Shown here piece after piece: positions 37,072-45,335 of a stretch of DNA of 64,000 nt. Position 1 is the first letter of the stretch. The number at the start of each line of letters is the position of its first letter. Both the position numbers and the translations under genes were made by a program. Location: the NCBI RefSeq assembly GCF_017873215.1, contig NZ_JAGGKA010000001.1, positions 248,001 through 312,000 on the forward strand, read 5' to 3'. This DNA is from Clostridium tetanomorphum. Lineage in GTDB: Bacteria > Bacillota > Clostridia > Clostridiales > Clostridiaceae. The notes below the pieces were generated by a model. The model made no database searches. It worked only from the letters and a program-made list of their open reading frames with translations, and was not told the origin of the DNA.

Positions 37072-39226
37072 TGCTATTAGAGTATTAAAAAAGGAAATAA
37101 AGACAATATATAAAGATAAGCTTGTAATACCTTCAATAATAATATTATTAATATTTACTGCTTATGGACTTTTAGATACTACAAGTGCCAATGAAATGAG
37201 TTTAACAAATTTAAATAGAACTTCATTAACTATATCTCTAATATGTGCTAATGTAGCAGCAATACCAGCTGCAGTTTTATTTGCAATAATAACCTGTTTT
37301 ACTTTAAGTAGAGACAAGCGTAAGAGAAGTGAATTTATGATACAAAGTACTATGGATTACAATAAGTTAAATTTAATACGTGTTATGTCAGTAATATTTT
37401 ATGCTTTTATTACTGTTGTATTGATTACTATTGTTTCATTTATAGTTCAAAGTGGATTTTTAAATATAAAATTTGAGGCATTCACTAATATATTTACTTA
37501 TACTTTTATAATATTTTTTTCTATGATATTTGCAATACTTTTGTGTAGTGGAGTATACTTTATAATCCAAAGTATGGATGTTACTTTTTTAACTTTTGGA
37601 GTATGCTTTTTTATTGGAGTTGGGTCCTCAAATTATTTATTTAATTGGATTAATTATTCCTATTCTATATATTCAGATTTTGCAGGAATACAACCTATTG
37701 CAAAGTATATTATATACAGTAGATTATTTCAGTTAATTGGATTTTTATGTATATTTATTATAGGCATTTTATTTAGGAATAGATATAAGCTTTCATTATT
37801 TAAATCTTTTTCTATAAATATAAAATCAATAAAAGTTACTGCGATATGTATAGTTGTTTTAGTAGGAGCAGTATTAATGTATATAAAGGAGCCTTATACA
37901 GATAAAGTAGATGCAGCAGTAAGGCATATGAAAAATGATGAGATAAATAAAAGTATAATTCTTAAAGAAGTATATCCTACTTCAGTAATTAATACTAAAA
38001 ATGAAACAATTTCATGTGATGTAAAATATGTTTTTAAAAAAGATTATAAAGAGGAGTACATTGATTTCAAAGGAAACATAGGACTTAATATTAAAAATAT
38101 ATTAGTAAATAAAAAAGAAACATCATTTTTAAATATAGATAAAGACGATAATGTTACAATACCAGTTCCTAAAGGGGAAGAAGTGGAAATTACTATTAAA
38201 TATGATGGGAAAATAAAAAATCCAGCTCCAGCAGGTTTTGCAGGATATATAAGTGATGATAGTATTTATCTTTTGGAAAACAGTAACTGGTTATTAAGGC
38301 CAATGACTAAAGAGGGGGAAAAAATAAAAATAAAAGGCTCTATTAAAGCACCTAAAAATTTAACTGTAGTTACTGTTGGAAAACTTGAAAATGTTAGTGA
38401 GGATAATGAAGATACGGTTTGGAATTATGAAGGAGAGTTATCAGAGCTTAATGTTGGAATATTTGCATCAAATTATAAAATAAAAAAATTTAAATCTGGA
38501 ACTGTGGATGTGGAATTTTATTATAGTCCAAAGCATGAAAACTATATAAAAAATGTAGAAATAGAAAAACAGATAAATAATATTTTAAACTATTATGAGA
38601 ATACCTTTGGAGAATATGCCTTTAAGAAATATCCATTTAAAATAGTTGAAACATCTCAGTATAAAACAGGAGGGCACTCTACAGCTAATGTGGTAACTAT
38701 TGCAGAATATATGTTTAATAGGGAAAAGAGTGCATTAAAAGAGGTAAAGGGAAATCATAATATGTTTATATATTATCATGATATGGAAATATTATCCCAT
38801 GAAATAGCACATCAGTGGTGGGGTGGAGGAGTAAACATTAGTGGAGATAAATCATGGATTACAGAAGGACTTGCTAATTATTCAGCTTACAAATATTTAG
38901 ATAGTGAATTTGGTAAGGAGGCATGGTTAAGTTCAGTACAAAATTGGCAAAGGAAAGTTAATAATCCTAATAAAAAATATTTTGAAGAAAAAAATCTTAA
39001 GGATAGAATACCTAAGGAAACTCAAATGAAGTTAGGACTTTACGATAAAAAAACAAATGCATACATGAAAGTTCCTTTAGAGCTTATAAGAATTGAAGAT
39101 GAAGGTAAGTGTGATGTTAAAAAAAATCTAGCGGATTTATATAGAAAATATAAAATGAAACCCCTAACCTATGATGAATTCTTAAAAGAAATGAAAATAG
39201 CAAAGGGGGAGTTAAACATTGACTAA
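37064..39226 (+). CDS. ABC-2 permease fused to an M1-type (gluzincin) metallopeptidase
   Basis: 720 residues from TTG 37064 (AGGTGA five bases upstream; a GTG at 37055 is alternative but overlaps the site). Residues 1-270 hold about seven membrane helices; residues ~270-720 face outward and contain HEIAHQWWGG (about 579-588) with a second Glu in WITEGLANYSAY 18 residues later, the HExxH-18-E zinc site of M1 peptidases. The GxMEN exopeptidase motif is replaced by a GGHSTAN-like sequence, so aminopeptidase activity is uncertain. Fusion of exporter and peptidase suggests processing or destruction of a peptide at the membrane. Confidence 0.85.
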   Translation: MNNAIRVLKKEIKTIYKDKLVIPSIIILLIFTAYGLLDTTSANEMSLTNLNRTSLTISLICANVAAIPAAVLFAIITCFTLSRDKRKRSEFMIQSTMDYNKLNLIRVMSVIFYAFITVVLITIVSFIVQSGFLNIKFEAFTNIFTYTFIIFFSMIFAILLCSGVYFIIQSMDVTFLTFGVCFFIGVGSSNYLFNWINYSYSIYSDFAGIQPIAKYIIYSRLFQLIGFLCIFIIGILFRNRYKLSLFKSFSINIKSIKVTAICIVVLVGAVLMYIKEPYTDKVDAAVRHMKNDEINKSIILKEVYPTSVINTKNETISCDVKYVFKKDYKEEYIDFKGNIGLNIKNILVNKKETSFLNIDKDDNVTIPVPKGEEVEITIKYDGKIKNPAPAGFAGYISDDSIYLLENSNWLLRPMTKEGEKIKIKGSIKAPKNLTVVTVGKLENVSEDNEDTVWNYEGELSELNVGIFASNYKIKKFKSGTVDVEFYYSPKHENYIKNVEIEKQINNILNYYENTFGEYAFKKYPFKIVETSQYKTGGHSTANVVTIAEYMFNREKSALKEVKGNHNMFIYYHDMEILSHEIAHQWWGGGVNISGDKSWITEGLANYSAYKYLDSEFGKEAWLSSVQNWQRKVNNPNKKYFEEKNLKDRIPKETQMKLGLYDKKTNAYMKVPLELIRIEDEGKCDVKKNLADLYRKYKMKPLTYDEFLKEMKIAKGELNID

Positions 39227-39923
39227 ATTAATTAAATATGAGCTAAAAAGTATTATATTATCAAAAAAATATTTTTATATAAATTTATTATTAATTATAA
39301 GTGTATTAAAGGACTTAAATACATTATTAGGTTCTTGGAATTTACATGCAGCAGTTTCTCCGTGGACTTATGCTGATTTTATAGTAAGGCAAAATAGCCT
39401 TCTTATTACATTTATAGTTCTTTTAGGGTTAAATGTTTTTTCTAATAATGAAAATAGAGTGAAAAATATAATGTTTTCAACTACATTTTCAGAAAAAGGC
39501 TATTATTTTTTAAAACAAATAAGTATATTCATATCAATATGTATTTCAATAATTATATTAATAGCTTTAAGTTTTATATGGTATGCATATTATTTAAGAT
39601 TTTATGATTTTAATAAATTTTTATATCCTACTGTCATATTGGTATTTCCAGCATTACTTTTAATTTTAGGGTTATCTATGAATATTGGAAGGGCAAGTGA
39701 AAAACTTCTTAATTTATTTATTCCTATTGTATTTTTAGGGACATCATTAAATTTAAATCTGCCTCAATGGTTAGATATAGCAGGAAATAATACTATTAGA
39801 TATTTATTGTTTGCAAGTAATGAAGATTTTATTTTACCTTGGGACTTTTTATTTAGTAGAATATTTATGACAGTATTAGGAATGGTTCTTATTATATTTG
39901 CATGTAGAAAGAGTAAGGCGTGA
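39219..39923 (+). CDS. ABC-2-like membrane permease subunit
   Basis: 234 residues, about six hydrophobic segments, N-terminal LIKYELKSIILSKKYFYINLL typical of ABC-2 permeases (written here to show the positively charged start before helix 1). TTG start with GGGGGAG upstream; overlaps the permease-peptidase gene by 8 bp and the sigma gene follows without a gap. Likely second membrane half of the transporter. Confidence 0.75.
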   Translation: MTKLIKYELKSIILSKKYFYINLLLIISVLKDLNTLLGSWNLHAAVSPWTYADFIVRQNSLLITFIVLLGLNVFSNNENRVKNIMFSTTFSEKGYYFLKQISIFISICISIIILIALSFIWYAYYLRFYDFNKFLYPTVILVFPALLLILGLSMNIGRASEKLLNLFIPIVFLGTSLNLNLPQWLDIAGNNTIRYLLFASNEDFILPWDFLFSRIFMTVLGMVLIIFACRKSKA

Positions 39924-39931
39924 TAATTTGT

Positions 39932-40471
39932 ATGAATGATGAAGAATTAATAATTCGTGTGAGAGAAGGAGACAACCTTGCCTTTGAAGCATTAGTAGGT
40001 AAATATAGAAATAGTGCTGTGTTGTTTGCCTATGGATATCTTTCAGATTTCCATATTGCAGAGGAAGTTGTGCAGGATGCTTTTGTAAAGTTATATCTTT
40101 CCATTGATAAATATGATTCTAAAAAGGCATCTTTAAAGACATATCTCTTTACAATAGTTAAAAGGCTTTGTATTGATAGCATTAGAAAAAAAAGAGTAGA
40201 TATTGTTCCATTAGAAGATAATATTAATTTATCCAATGAAAATATTCCCGAGGAAATAATAATTTGTAAAGAAGAGTATGAAATTTTATTAAAGAACATA
40301 GAAAAACTTAATGACAATTACAAGAAAGCTATTATTTTAAGGGATTATGATAATATGAGCTATGAAGAAATAGCTCATATTATGGATAAAAGCTTATCTA
40401 GTGTAAAATCTTATATACATCGTGGTAGAAAGAAACTTTTTAATTTTTTTAGAAAGGAGTGTGGAAAATGA
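39932..40471 (+). CDS. ECF RNA polymerase sigma factor
   Basis: 179 residues from ATG 39932 (a GTG at 39920 overlaps the TAAGGCG site). Region 2 AFEALVGKYRNSAVLFAYGY and EVVQDAFVKLYLSI, region 4 NYKKAIILRDYDNMSYEEIA with KSLSSVKSYIHRGRKKL. Overlaps the anti-sigma gene by ATGA. It is likely to recognise the AAC-N16-CGTA promoter at 36137 and so autoregulate the operon. Confidence 0.92.
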   Translation: MNDEELIIRVREGDNLAFEALVGKYRNSAVLFAYGYLSDFHIAEEVVQDAFVKLYLSIDKYDSKKASLKTYLFTIVKRLCIDSIRKKRVDIVPLEDNINLSNENIPEEIIICKEEYEILLKNIEKLNDNYKKAIILRDYDNMSYEEIAHIMDKSLSSVKSYIHRGRKKLFNFFRKECGK

Positions 40472-40899
40472 AGTGTAAAGAAGCCATAGAGAAACTTGAT
40501 ATGTATACCATTGAGGAGATAAATAGCGGAAATATAGATGATGATATTAAAAAACACATTGATAAGTGCAGTCACTGCAAAGGGTATATAGAGTTACTTA
40601 ATAAGACAAGAACGGTAATTGGTGATTTGAAAGAAAGCCAGCTTAAACAGTATGAAACAATTAAAATGGATAATAGAGAGTTTAATAATGAAATATGGCA
40701 AAAGATAAGACAAGCTAACAATAAGAAAAAACATTTTACATTTGTATGGATAGAGGTTGTGATAGCTGTTTTACTTACTATAATATCATTAATAAAACCA
40801 CAGCTTGTTTCTAGTGAAATTATAAAATTTTTTACAGTAATCCTTATGATATTTGGAATGATTTATACAAATTATAAAGAGGTTGAATTTGATGAGTAA
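40468..40899 (+). CDS. Zinc anti-sigma factor (ZAS-type)
   Basis: 143 residues from ATG 40468 (AAAGGAG 8 bases upstream). The N-terminal domain has the ZAS motif HIDKCSHC (Hx3Cx2C) after a conserved CKEAIEKLDMY start; one or two membrane helices lie at about 88-135 (FVWIEVVIAVLLTIISLI). Directly overlapping the sigma gene, so it should bind that sigma factor at the membrane and release it on an envelope signal. Confidence 0.85.
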   Translation: MKCKEAIEKLDMYTIEEINSGNIDDDIKKHIDKCSHCKGYIELLNKTRTVIGDLKESQLKQYETIKMDNREFNNEIWQKIRQANNKKKHFTFVWIEVVIAVLLTIISLIKPQLVSSEIIKFFTVILMIFGMIYTNYKEVEFDE

Positions 40900-41947
40900 T
40901 TTTAAGAAAGAATTTAAAAATATATTAAAAAAACCTTTATATTGGTTGTTTATATGTGTAATAGTTCTTGTTTATACTACAGAGGTTATACCTGCAATAA
41001 AGATATATGGACCAGAGGGAAAAAATATGGATTTTTCTACTGCCTGTGAAAAGACAACTATGGATATGGCATACCAAAATACTAAATGGATATATAAAAA
41101 TCAATGTATTATTTTTGATAAACGATTATTGGGATTTAATATAGATTATAAAAAGGTTGACATAGATAAGGGTACAAAAGAAAAATTAAAGAACATGTTA
41201 GATCAATTTGATAAAGGACAAATCACATATACAAAATATAGAAGTGATATTGATGATATATGCAAAAAGCTACAAAAACCTAAAGAAGGAATTTTTTCAT
41301 ATACGTATAGTTATTTATATTGTGAAAAACCTTTAAATACCCAGGAAAATTATATAAAGTTTAGAAAAGAAATAGATGATGTAATGAAAAATATGAGTTT
41401 TTCTAAATATACTGCCACATTTTTTGCAGATATTTTAGGGATTACCATTTCAGTATTTCCTATTTTTCTTATAGGATTTTTGTATAAAAAAAGAAGAACT
41501 AATTTAGTGTCCTACTATTTTGCAATGTGTTTTAATTTAGTTTTATTCTCAATTATTTTGGCAGGGGTTACTTATGGTGTTTCAGTAAATATTGCAAACT
41601 TATATGGATGGTCAGTAAATATAACAGATTTTTTAAATCCTGTATTTATATGGATTATTCCTACAATACTTTATTCAATAGCGGAAATGATGCTTTTAAG
41701 TCTCTTTGTGAAAAATGGATATATAGCTGTTGCAATTCAATTTGTTTATGTTATTACAGCAATGTCTTTTGATATTAACCTATCTTCATTTGTAATAAGG
41801 TGGAATTATTATTTATACAGTGGATATGTAAATGAGTTAAATAACTATAGTTCAATTATATATTATAACAGGCTATTATATATGTTAATTGCCAGTGTGT
41901 TTGTATATATAATTCATAAAATGAATTGTAGTAGAAGTTTGAAATAA
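40892..41947 (+). CDS. ABC-2-like membrane protein
   Basis: 351 residues from ATG 40892 (AGAGG 9 bases upstream, overlapping the anti-sigma end). One N-terminal helix (PLYWLFICVIVLVYTTEVI), a ~120-residue extracytoplasmic loop, then five C-terminal helices: the layout of large ABC-2 exporters. Last gene of the operon; no terminator seen. Probably part of the transporter or a sensor for the anti-sigma factor. Confidence 0.7.
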   Translation: MSNFKKEFKNILKKPLYWLFICVIVLVYTTEVIPAIKIYGPEGKNMDFSTACEKTTMDMAYQNTKWIYKNQCIIFDKRLLGFNIDYKKVDIDKGTKEKLKNMLDQFDKGQITYTKYRSDIDDICKKLQKPKEGIFSYTYSYLYCEKPLNTQENYIKFRKEIDDVMKNMSFSKYTATFFADILGITISVFPIFLIGFLYKKRRTNLVSYYFAMCFNLVLFSIILAGVTYGVSVNIANLYGWSVNITDFLNPVFIWIIPTILYSIAEMMLLSLFVKNGYIAVAIQFVYVITAMSFDINLSSFVIRWNYYLYSGYVNELNNYSSIIYYNRLLYMLIASVFVYIIHKMNCSRSLK

Positions 41948-41998
41948 CAAAAAGGTGCTGTATTTCTTAGTTTTTAAATCTTTTTTTAATCTCATTCC

Positions 41999-42255
41999 GA
42001 TGAAGTTTTAATTGAAGAAGTATTAAAAGGGAACCAAGTGATTCTAAGACTCAGGTGGAGTTTGATTCTCTCCATCTGAGTCTTAGAAGAACTTATCCAG
42101 GGGCGTGTCAGCCGTTATATCCCACCTAAAGAGGATGGGAGTGTTGCGGATGGTAGCTGTCGGATAAATCTGCTATAAACCTTTTAAGTAAAAGATATTA
42201 TAAAATTATTTTTGCTTATGTGTACAGAAATATAGGAGAAAAACAAAGTTCTTAA
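41999..42255 (+). pseudogene. ECF sigma factor remnant interrupted by element B
   Basis: The plus strand reads DEVLIEEVLKGNQ (41999-42037), the usual N-terminus of ECF sigma factors, and after 131 bp continues in frame with SAINLLSKRYYKIIFAYVY-RNIGEKQ (42169-42246), region 2, before a stop. Removing 42038-42168 joins KGNQ to SAINLL exactly as in intact relatives. Start codon and everything after region 2 are missing. Confidence 0.75.
42038..42168 (-). mobile_element. Structured repeat element, copy B (131 bp insertion)
   Basis: On the minus strand: TTTATCCGACAGC, hairpin with TCCCA/TGGGA, CCCCTGGATAAG, then a perfect 16-bp hairpin CTAAGACTCAG..CTGAGTCTTAG. Interrupts the ECF sigma remnant without target duplication. 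Element has no ORF. The absence of duplication and the terminal hairpins resemble non-autonomous IS200/IS605-type derivatives. Confidence 0.65.
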
Positions 42256-42316
42256 GTATGTATGTACGATTAAAATGAAATTAGCAAAAATATCTGTATC
42301 ATATCGAATAATAGTA

Positions 42317-42346
42317 TTGATTTAAACAATAAAGTTGGTATATAAT
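42317..42346 (+). promoter_or_regulatory. Promoter of second purC
   Basis: TTGATT (42317-42322), 18-bp spacer, TATAAT (42341-42346); gives a ~225-nt leader that contains element C. Confidence 0.7.
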
Positions 42347-42370
42347 GAAAAGTGTAGATTATATGGAAAT

Positions 42371-42564
42371 TTTTATCTAATAACTACCCGCTCTAATACT
42401 CCCATCTTCTTCAAAGTGGGAGTAAAGAGCGGATACGTTCCTGGATAACGATTTCCCCTAAAGGATAACGACTTCTAAGGAGTAAAACTCCTAAGAAGTC
42501 TGTTAATAAGTTTCGGAGGGAGTAAAAACTCCCTCTAAAGCCAAGGATTCTGTTTATTAGATAA
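42371..42564 (+). ncRNA. Structured leader, element copy C (divergent)
   Basis: Perfect 11-bp closing repeat TTATCTAATAA (42373-42383) with TTATTAGATAA (42554-42564). Inside: nested stem CCGCTCT/AGAGCGG around CTCCCA/TGGGAG, a 6-bp TTATCT/GGATAA-type pairing, hairpin ACTTCTAAGGAGT/ACTCCTAAGAAGT, and hairpin GAGGGAGT/ACTCCCTC. The last two bases of the closing stem start the AAGGAG ribosome site. First half is related to copies A and B. Confidence 0.65.
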
Positions 42565-42576
42565 GGAGTGAAGAAA

Positions 42577-43260
42577 ATGAAGCTTGTTTATAAAGGTAAA
42601 ACAAAGGATGTATTTCAATTAGAGGACGGAAATTATTTGCTTAAATTTAAGGATGATGTAACAGGAGAAAATGGAGTTTTTGATCCAGGTGCTAATACTG
42701 TTGAATTAACTATAGAGGGAGTAGGTAAAGCAGGACTTAGATTAACTAAGCTGTTTTTTGAAAGGTTAAAAGGAGAAAAAGTACCTACGCATTATATAGA
42801 CGCAAATATAGAAGAAGGTACAATGAAGGTAAAACCAGCTGTATTATTTGGAAATGGTCTTGAGGTAATTTGCCGTTATAGAGCAGTGGGAAGCTTTATG
42901 CGTCGTTATGGCATGTATGCAAAAGAAGGACAGGAATTAGATGCTTTTGTGGAAGTTACGCTTAAAGATGATGCTCGTCAGGACCCACCAATTACTAAAG
43001 ATGCTCTTGAGATGTTAGGAATACTTTCATCAGATGAATATAAAGTATTAAAGAATCTTACTAAAAAAATATGTGGTATAGTAAAAGATGAATTAATGAA
43101 AAAAGGTATAGAATTATATGACATAAAACTTGAGTTTGGAAGAGTAGGAGAGGATAACCATATTGCTTTAATAGATGAAATCTCAGGGGGAAATATGAGA
43201 GCATATAAGAATGGAGAATATATAGAACCATTGAAGTTAGAGAAATTAATGCTTGAATAG
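42577..43260 (+). CDS. purC: Second SAICAR synthetase-like protein
   Basis: 227 residues from ATG 42577 (AAGGAG 8 bases upstream). PurC fold with VYKGKTKDVFQ at the N-terminus, KFKDDVTGENGVFDPG, VICRYRAVGSFMRRYG and LYDIKLEFGRVGED..IDEISGG. It differs from the operon copy, which has the classical [10 protein letters not shown] and [12 protein letters not shown] segments, so it belongs to another PurC lineage rather than a recent duplication. Monocistronic with its own promoter and structured leader. Whether it makes SAICAR or a related product is not evident. Confidence 0.85.
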   Translation: MKLVYKGKTKDVFQLEDGNYLLKFKDDVTGENGVFDPGANTVELTIEGVGKAGLRLTKLFFERLKGEKVPTHYIDANIEEGTMKVKPAVLFGNGLEVICRYRAVGSFMRRYGMYAKEGQELDAFVEVTLKDDARQDPPITKDALEMLGILSSDEYKVLKNLTKKICGIVKDELMKKGIELYDIKLEFGRVGEDNHIALIDEISGGNMRAYKNGEYIEPLKLEKLMLE

Positions 43261-43296
43261 TAAAATAGCACCCATATGGGTGCTATTTTACTATTC
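43255..43296. terminator. Perfect 42-bp palindromic bidirectional terminator
   Basis: 21-bp arms GAATAGTAAAATAGCACCCAT and its complement with no mismatch reaching into both stop codons, so it serves convergent genes on both strands. Confidence 0.9.
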
Positions 43297-44448
43297 TTCC
43301 CAGTTCCACAGTTGTACATCACCTACATTAATCCCTTTAATCCATTGTTCTTGCTTTAGTTTTAATATTTCTTTCGATGGTCCGGTTATCACCATTCCAT
43401 ATATTTTGACTCCATTTGAGTGTATATAATCTATTCGTTTTTGTAAATCTAATTTAGAAATTGAAGATACTTTACTAGTAATTTTATTATGCTGATTCAA
43501 GAAATCTAAAGTTTTTATAAAGTTTTCATTACGCAATTTACCACTGCCATAAGCATCAACACTAGGTGAAGATTTGCTTTTAAATACGATTTTACTAAAT
43601 AATATACCTTTTTTTTCTGTTTTAGTGGTTAAAGTCATATCATCACTATGCCAAATAGGATTATATGGGAAACCTATAGGCTCATCTATAAAATCTTTAT
43701 ATTCAAAGCCTGTGTCTACAGCAAACCAGACAGGTGATACTTGTTTGTGTTCAAATTTTTTTAATATCTCATCAGTTTCATAAAATTTATCAAAGGAAAT
43801 AGAAGCTTCTGCTACAGTACCTTCAGGAAGTTTCTCGAGTTTTTTCCAATCTTTAACCATCGCATCATTATTTGATGACTTAGGATAGGAAAAAAACAAT
43901 CCATTATTTTGAGTATTCAACCAATTTTTTTTCGGATAGCCTATTTTTCCAAGAAAAAAATTTATATTTATCTCTCCAGTTCTAATATAATCTGATCCTA
44001 TATGTTTCTCTAATTCTCCAGTTATTTTGGCTGTAAAAAATGAACCTATACTTGTACCACTTGATCCAAATTTTACATTAGGTTCTGTTATAGCAATAGT
44101 AGATGTAACCACATCTCTGTATATTTCCATACGATTTGGTTCTCCACTGCCATAAAATATTGAGGTAATAATTCCGGAAATAATAGTAAATATAATAAAT
44201 ATACCTATAACAGTAAAAGCATTTTGCATCCTTGCCTTCCACTTGCTAATTTTTATTATTTTAGCTCCATTTTTGTGTTCAAAACATGTTTCTTTACTGT
44301 TATTTTTATCATCCATATTTAGTTGTTCATCTAAGAACTCTTGATAGTCCTCAAGTTTTTGAAGTTCTATCTCAATTGATTTTTTTTCATCATCAGATAG
44401 ATTACCTTCTGTATAATCTTTAAGCTTTTGTTTAAAATCTTTATTCAA
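43291..44448 (-). CDS. YhdL-like membrane anti-sigma factor
   Basis: 385 residues from TTG 44448 (AAAGGA nine bases upstream; the ATG at 44457 touches the ribosome site). Cytoplasmic N-terminus, one membrane helix (about 75-97, FTVIGIFIIFTIISGIITSI), then a large extracytoplasmic domain resembling the Sigma_reg domains of the SigM regulator YhdL. Overlaps the end of the ECF sigma gene upstream. Function as anti-sigma is inferred from domain and overlap; the partner sigma gene is frameshifted. Confidence 0.75.
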   Translation of the reverse strand: MNKDFKQKLKDYTEGNLSDDEKKSIEIELQKLEDYQEFLDEQLNMDDKNNSKETCFEHKNGAKIIKISKWKARMQNAFTVIGIFIIFTIISGIITSIFYGSGEPNRMEIYRDVVTSTIAITEPNVKFGSSGTSIGSFFTAKITGELEKHIGSDYIRTGEININFFLGKIGYPKKNWLNTQNNGLFFSYPKSSNNDAMVKDWKKLEKLPEGTVAEASISFDKFYETDEILKKFEHKQVSPVWFAVDTGFEYKDFIDEPIGFPYNPIWHSDDMTLTTKTEKKGILFSKIVFKSKSSPSVDAYGSGKLRNENFIKTLDFLNQHNKITSKVSSISKLDLQKRIDYIHSNGVKIYGMVITGPSKEILKLKQEQWIKGINVGDVQLWNWEE

Positions 44449-44952
44449 AAATATCATTCCTTTCTACTTTATTTCTTATATTTTGTCTTGCTCTAAATAG
44501 CAAAACTTTAAAATAAGATAAGCTTATGTTCATAATTTCTGATGCTTCTTTATAGGACAATCCGTTAAAATCACAAAGTAGTATAGCCTGCTTCTGATTT
44601 TCAGGCAGTCTGTCTATAAAATAGTTAATCTCCTTAAGCTTTTCTTGCATTAACACTTTATTTTCTGTAGTTTTATTATCAGCAATGTTATTAAAAAATT
44701 CATTATCTTGAGAAAAACTACGTCTATCTTTTCTTATAAAATCCATGTATGCATTATATGCAACCCTAAAAAGCCATGGTCTTATTCCATTAGCAGGACA
44801 ATCTTCAAAATACAAATAAGCCCTAAGGAATGTTTCCTGCATTATATCTTCTGCAATATATTCATTATGGCATAGAGATAGGAGATAGCGCGGTATACGT
44901 CTACCATAAATGATTGATATATATCATCTAGTGTATTTTTTTCACTTACCAT
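44441..44952 (-). pseudogene. SigM-like ECF sigma factor with frameshift
   Basis: Minus-strand frame from ATG 44952 gives MVSEKNTLDDIYQSFMVDVY, then shifts near 44888-44893 (CGCGC); the following frame continues YLLSLCHNEYIAEDIMQ-ETFLRAY and runs intact to 44441 with region 4 (NQKQAILLCDFNGLSYKEA). Read together they make a normal ~170-residue ECF sigma. Without the shift only 133 residues from an internal ATG (44842) could be made, lacking most of region 2. A sequencing error is possible. Confidence 0.75.
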
Positions 44953-45335
44953 ACCTCCTTCAATGTAATAACGTATGTAACTGGAAAATGTTACAGAAAA
45001 ATAATAAATTTTATTAATAATAAAAATTGCTTTCTACATCAAATTATTTAATCATTACATCGGGTATAATTAAAAAACGTTCAATAGAAAAACATTTTTT
45101 AGCTGTTTTTTTTATTACTTGAACAATTTTAGAATATAAATGATTTGCATTTTGAACTGATATTTATAGGCTAATAAATAGTTTTTTGTTATTTTAATGG
45201 GGGTAAAAATGAAAAAATTATAGTATTATTAAAAAATAAATTAAACTAAAGGATGAAGGGGAAAAGAAAATTTACGATAAATCTATGGTGAAAATTAATC
45301 CAATATTAGAATTACATGATTAGGGAGGAAAAATA

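Noticed and set aside
45241-45325. Short open stretch before the first DUF3829 gene (ends ..NPILELHD)
   Set aside because: No start codon with a ribosome site and no recognisable similarity; treated as non-coding.
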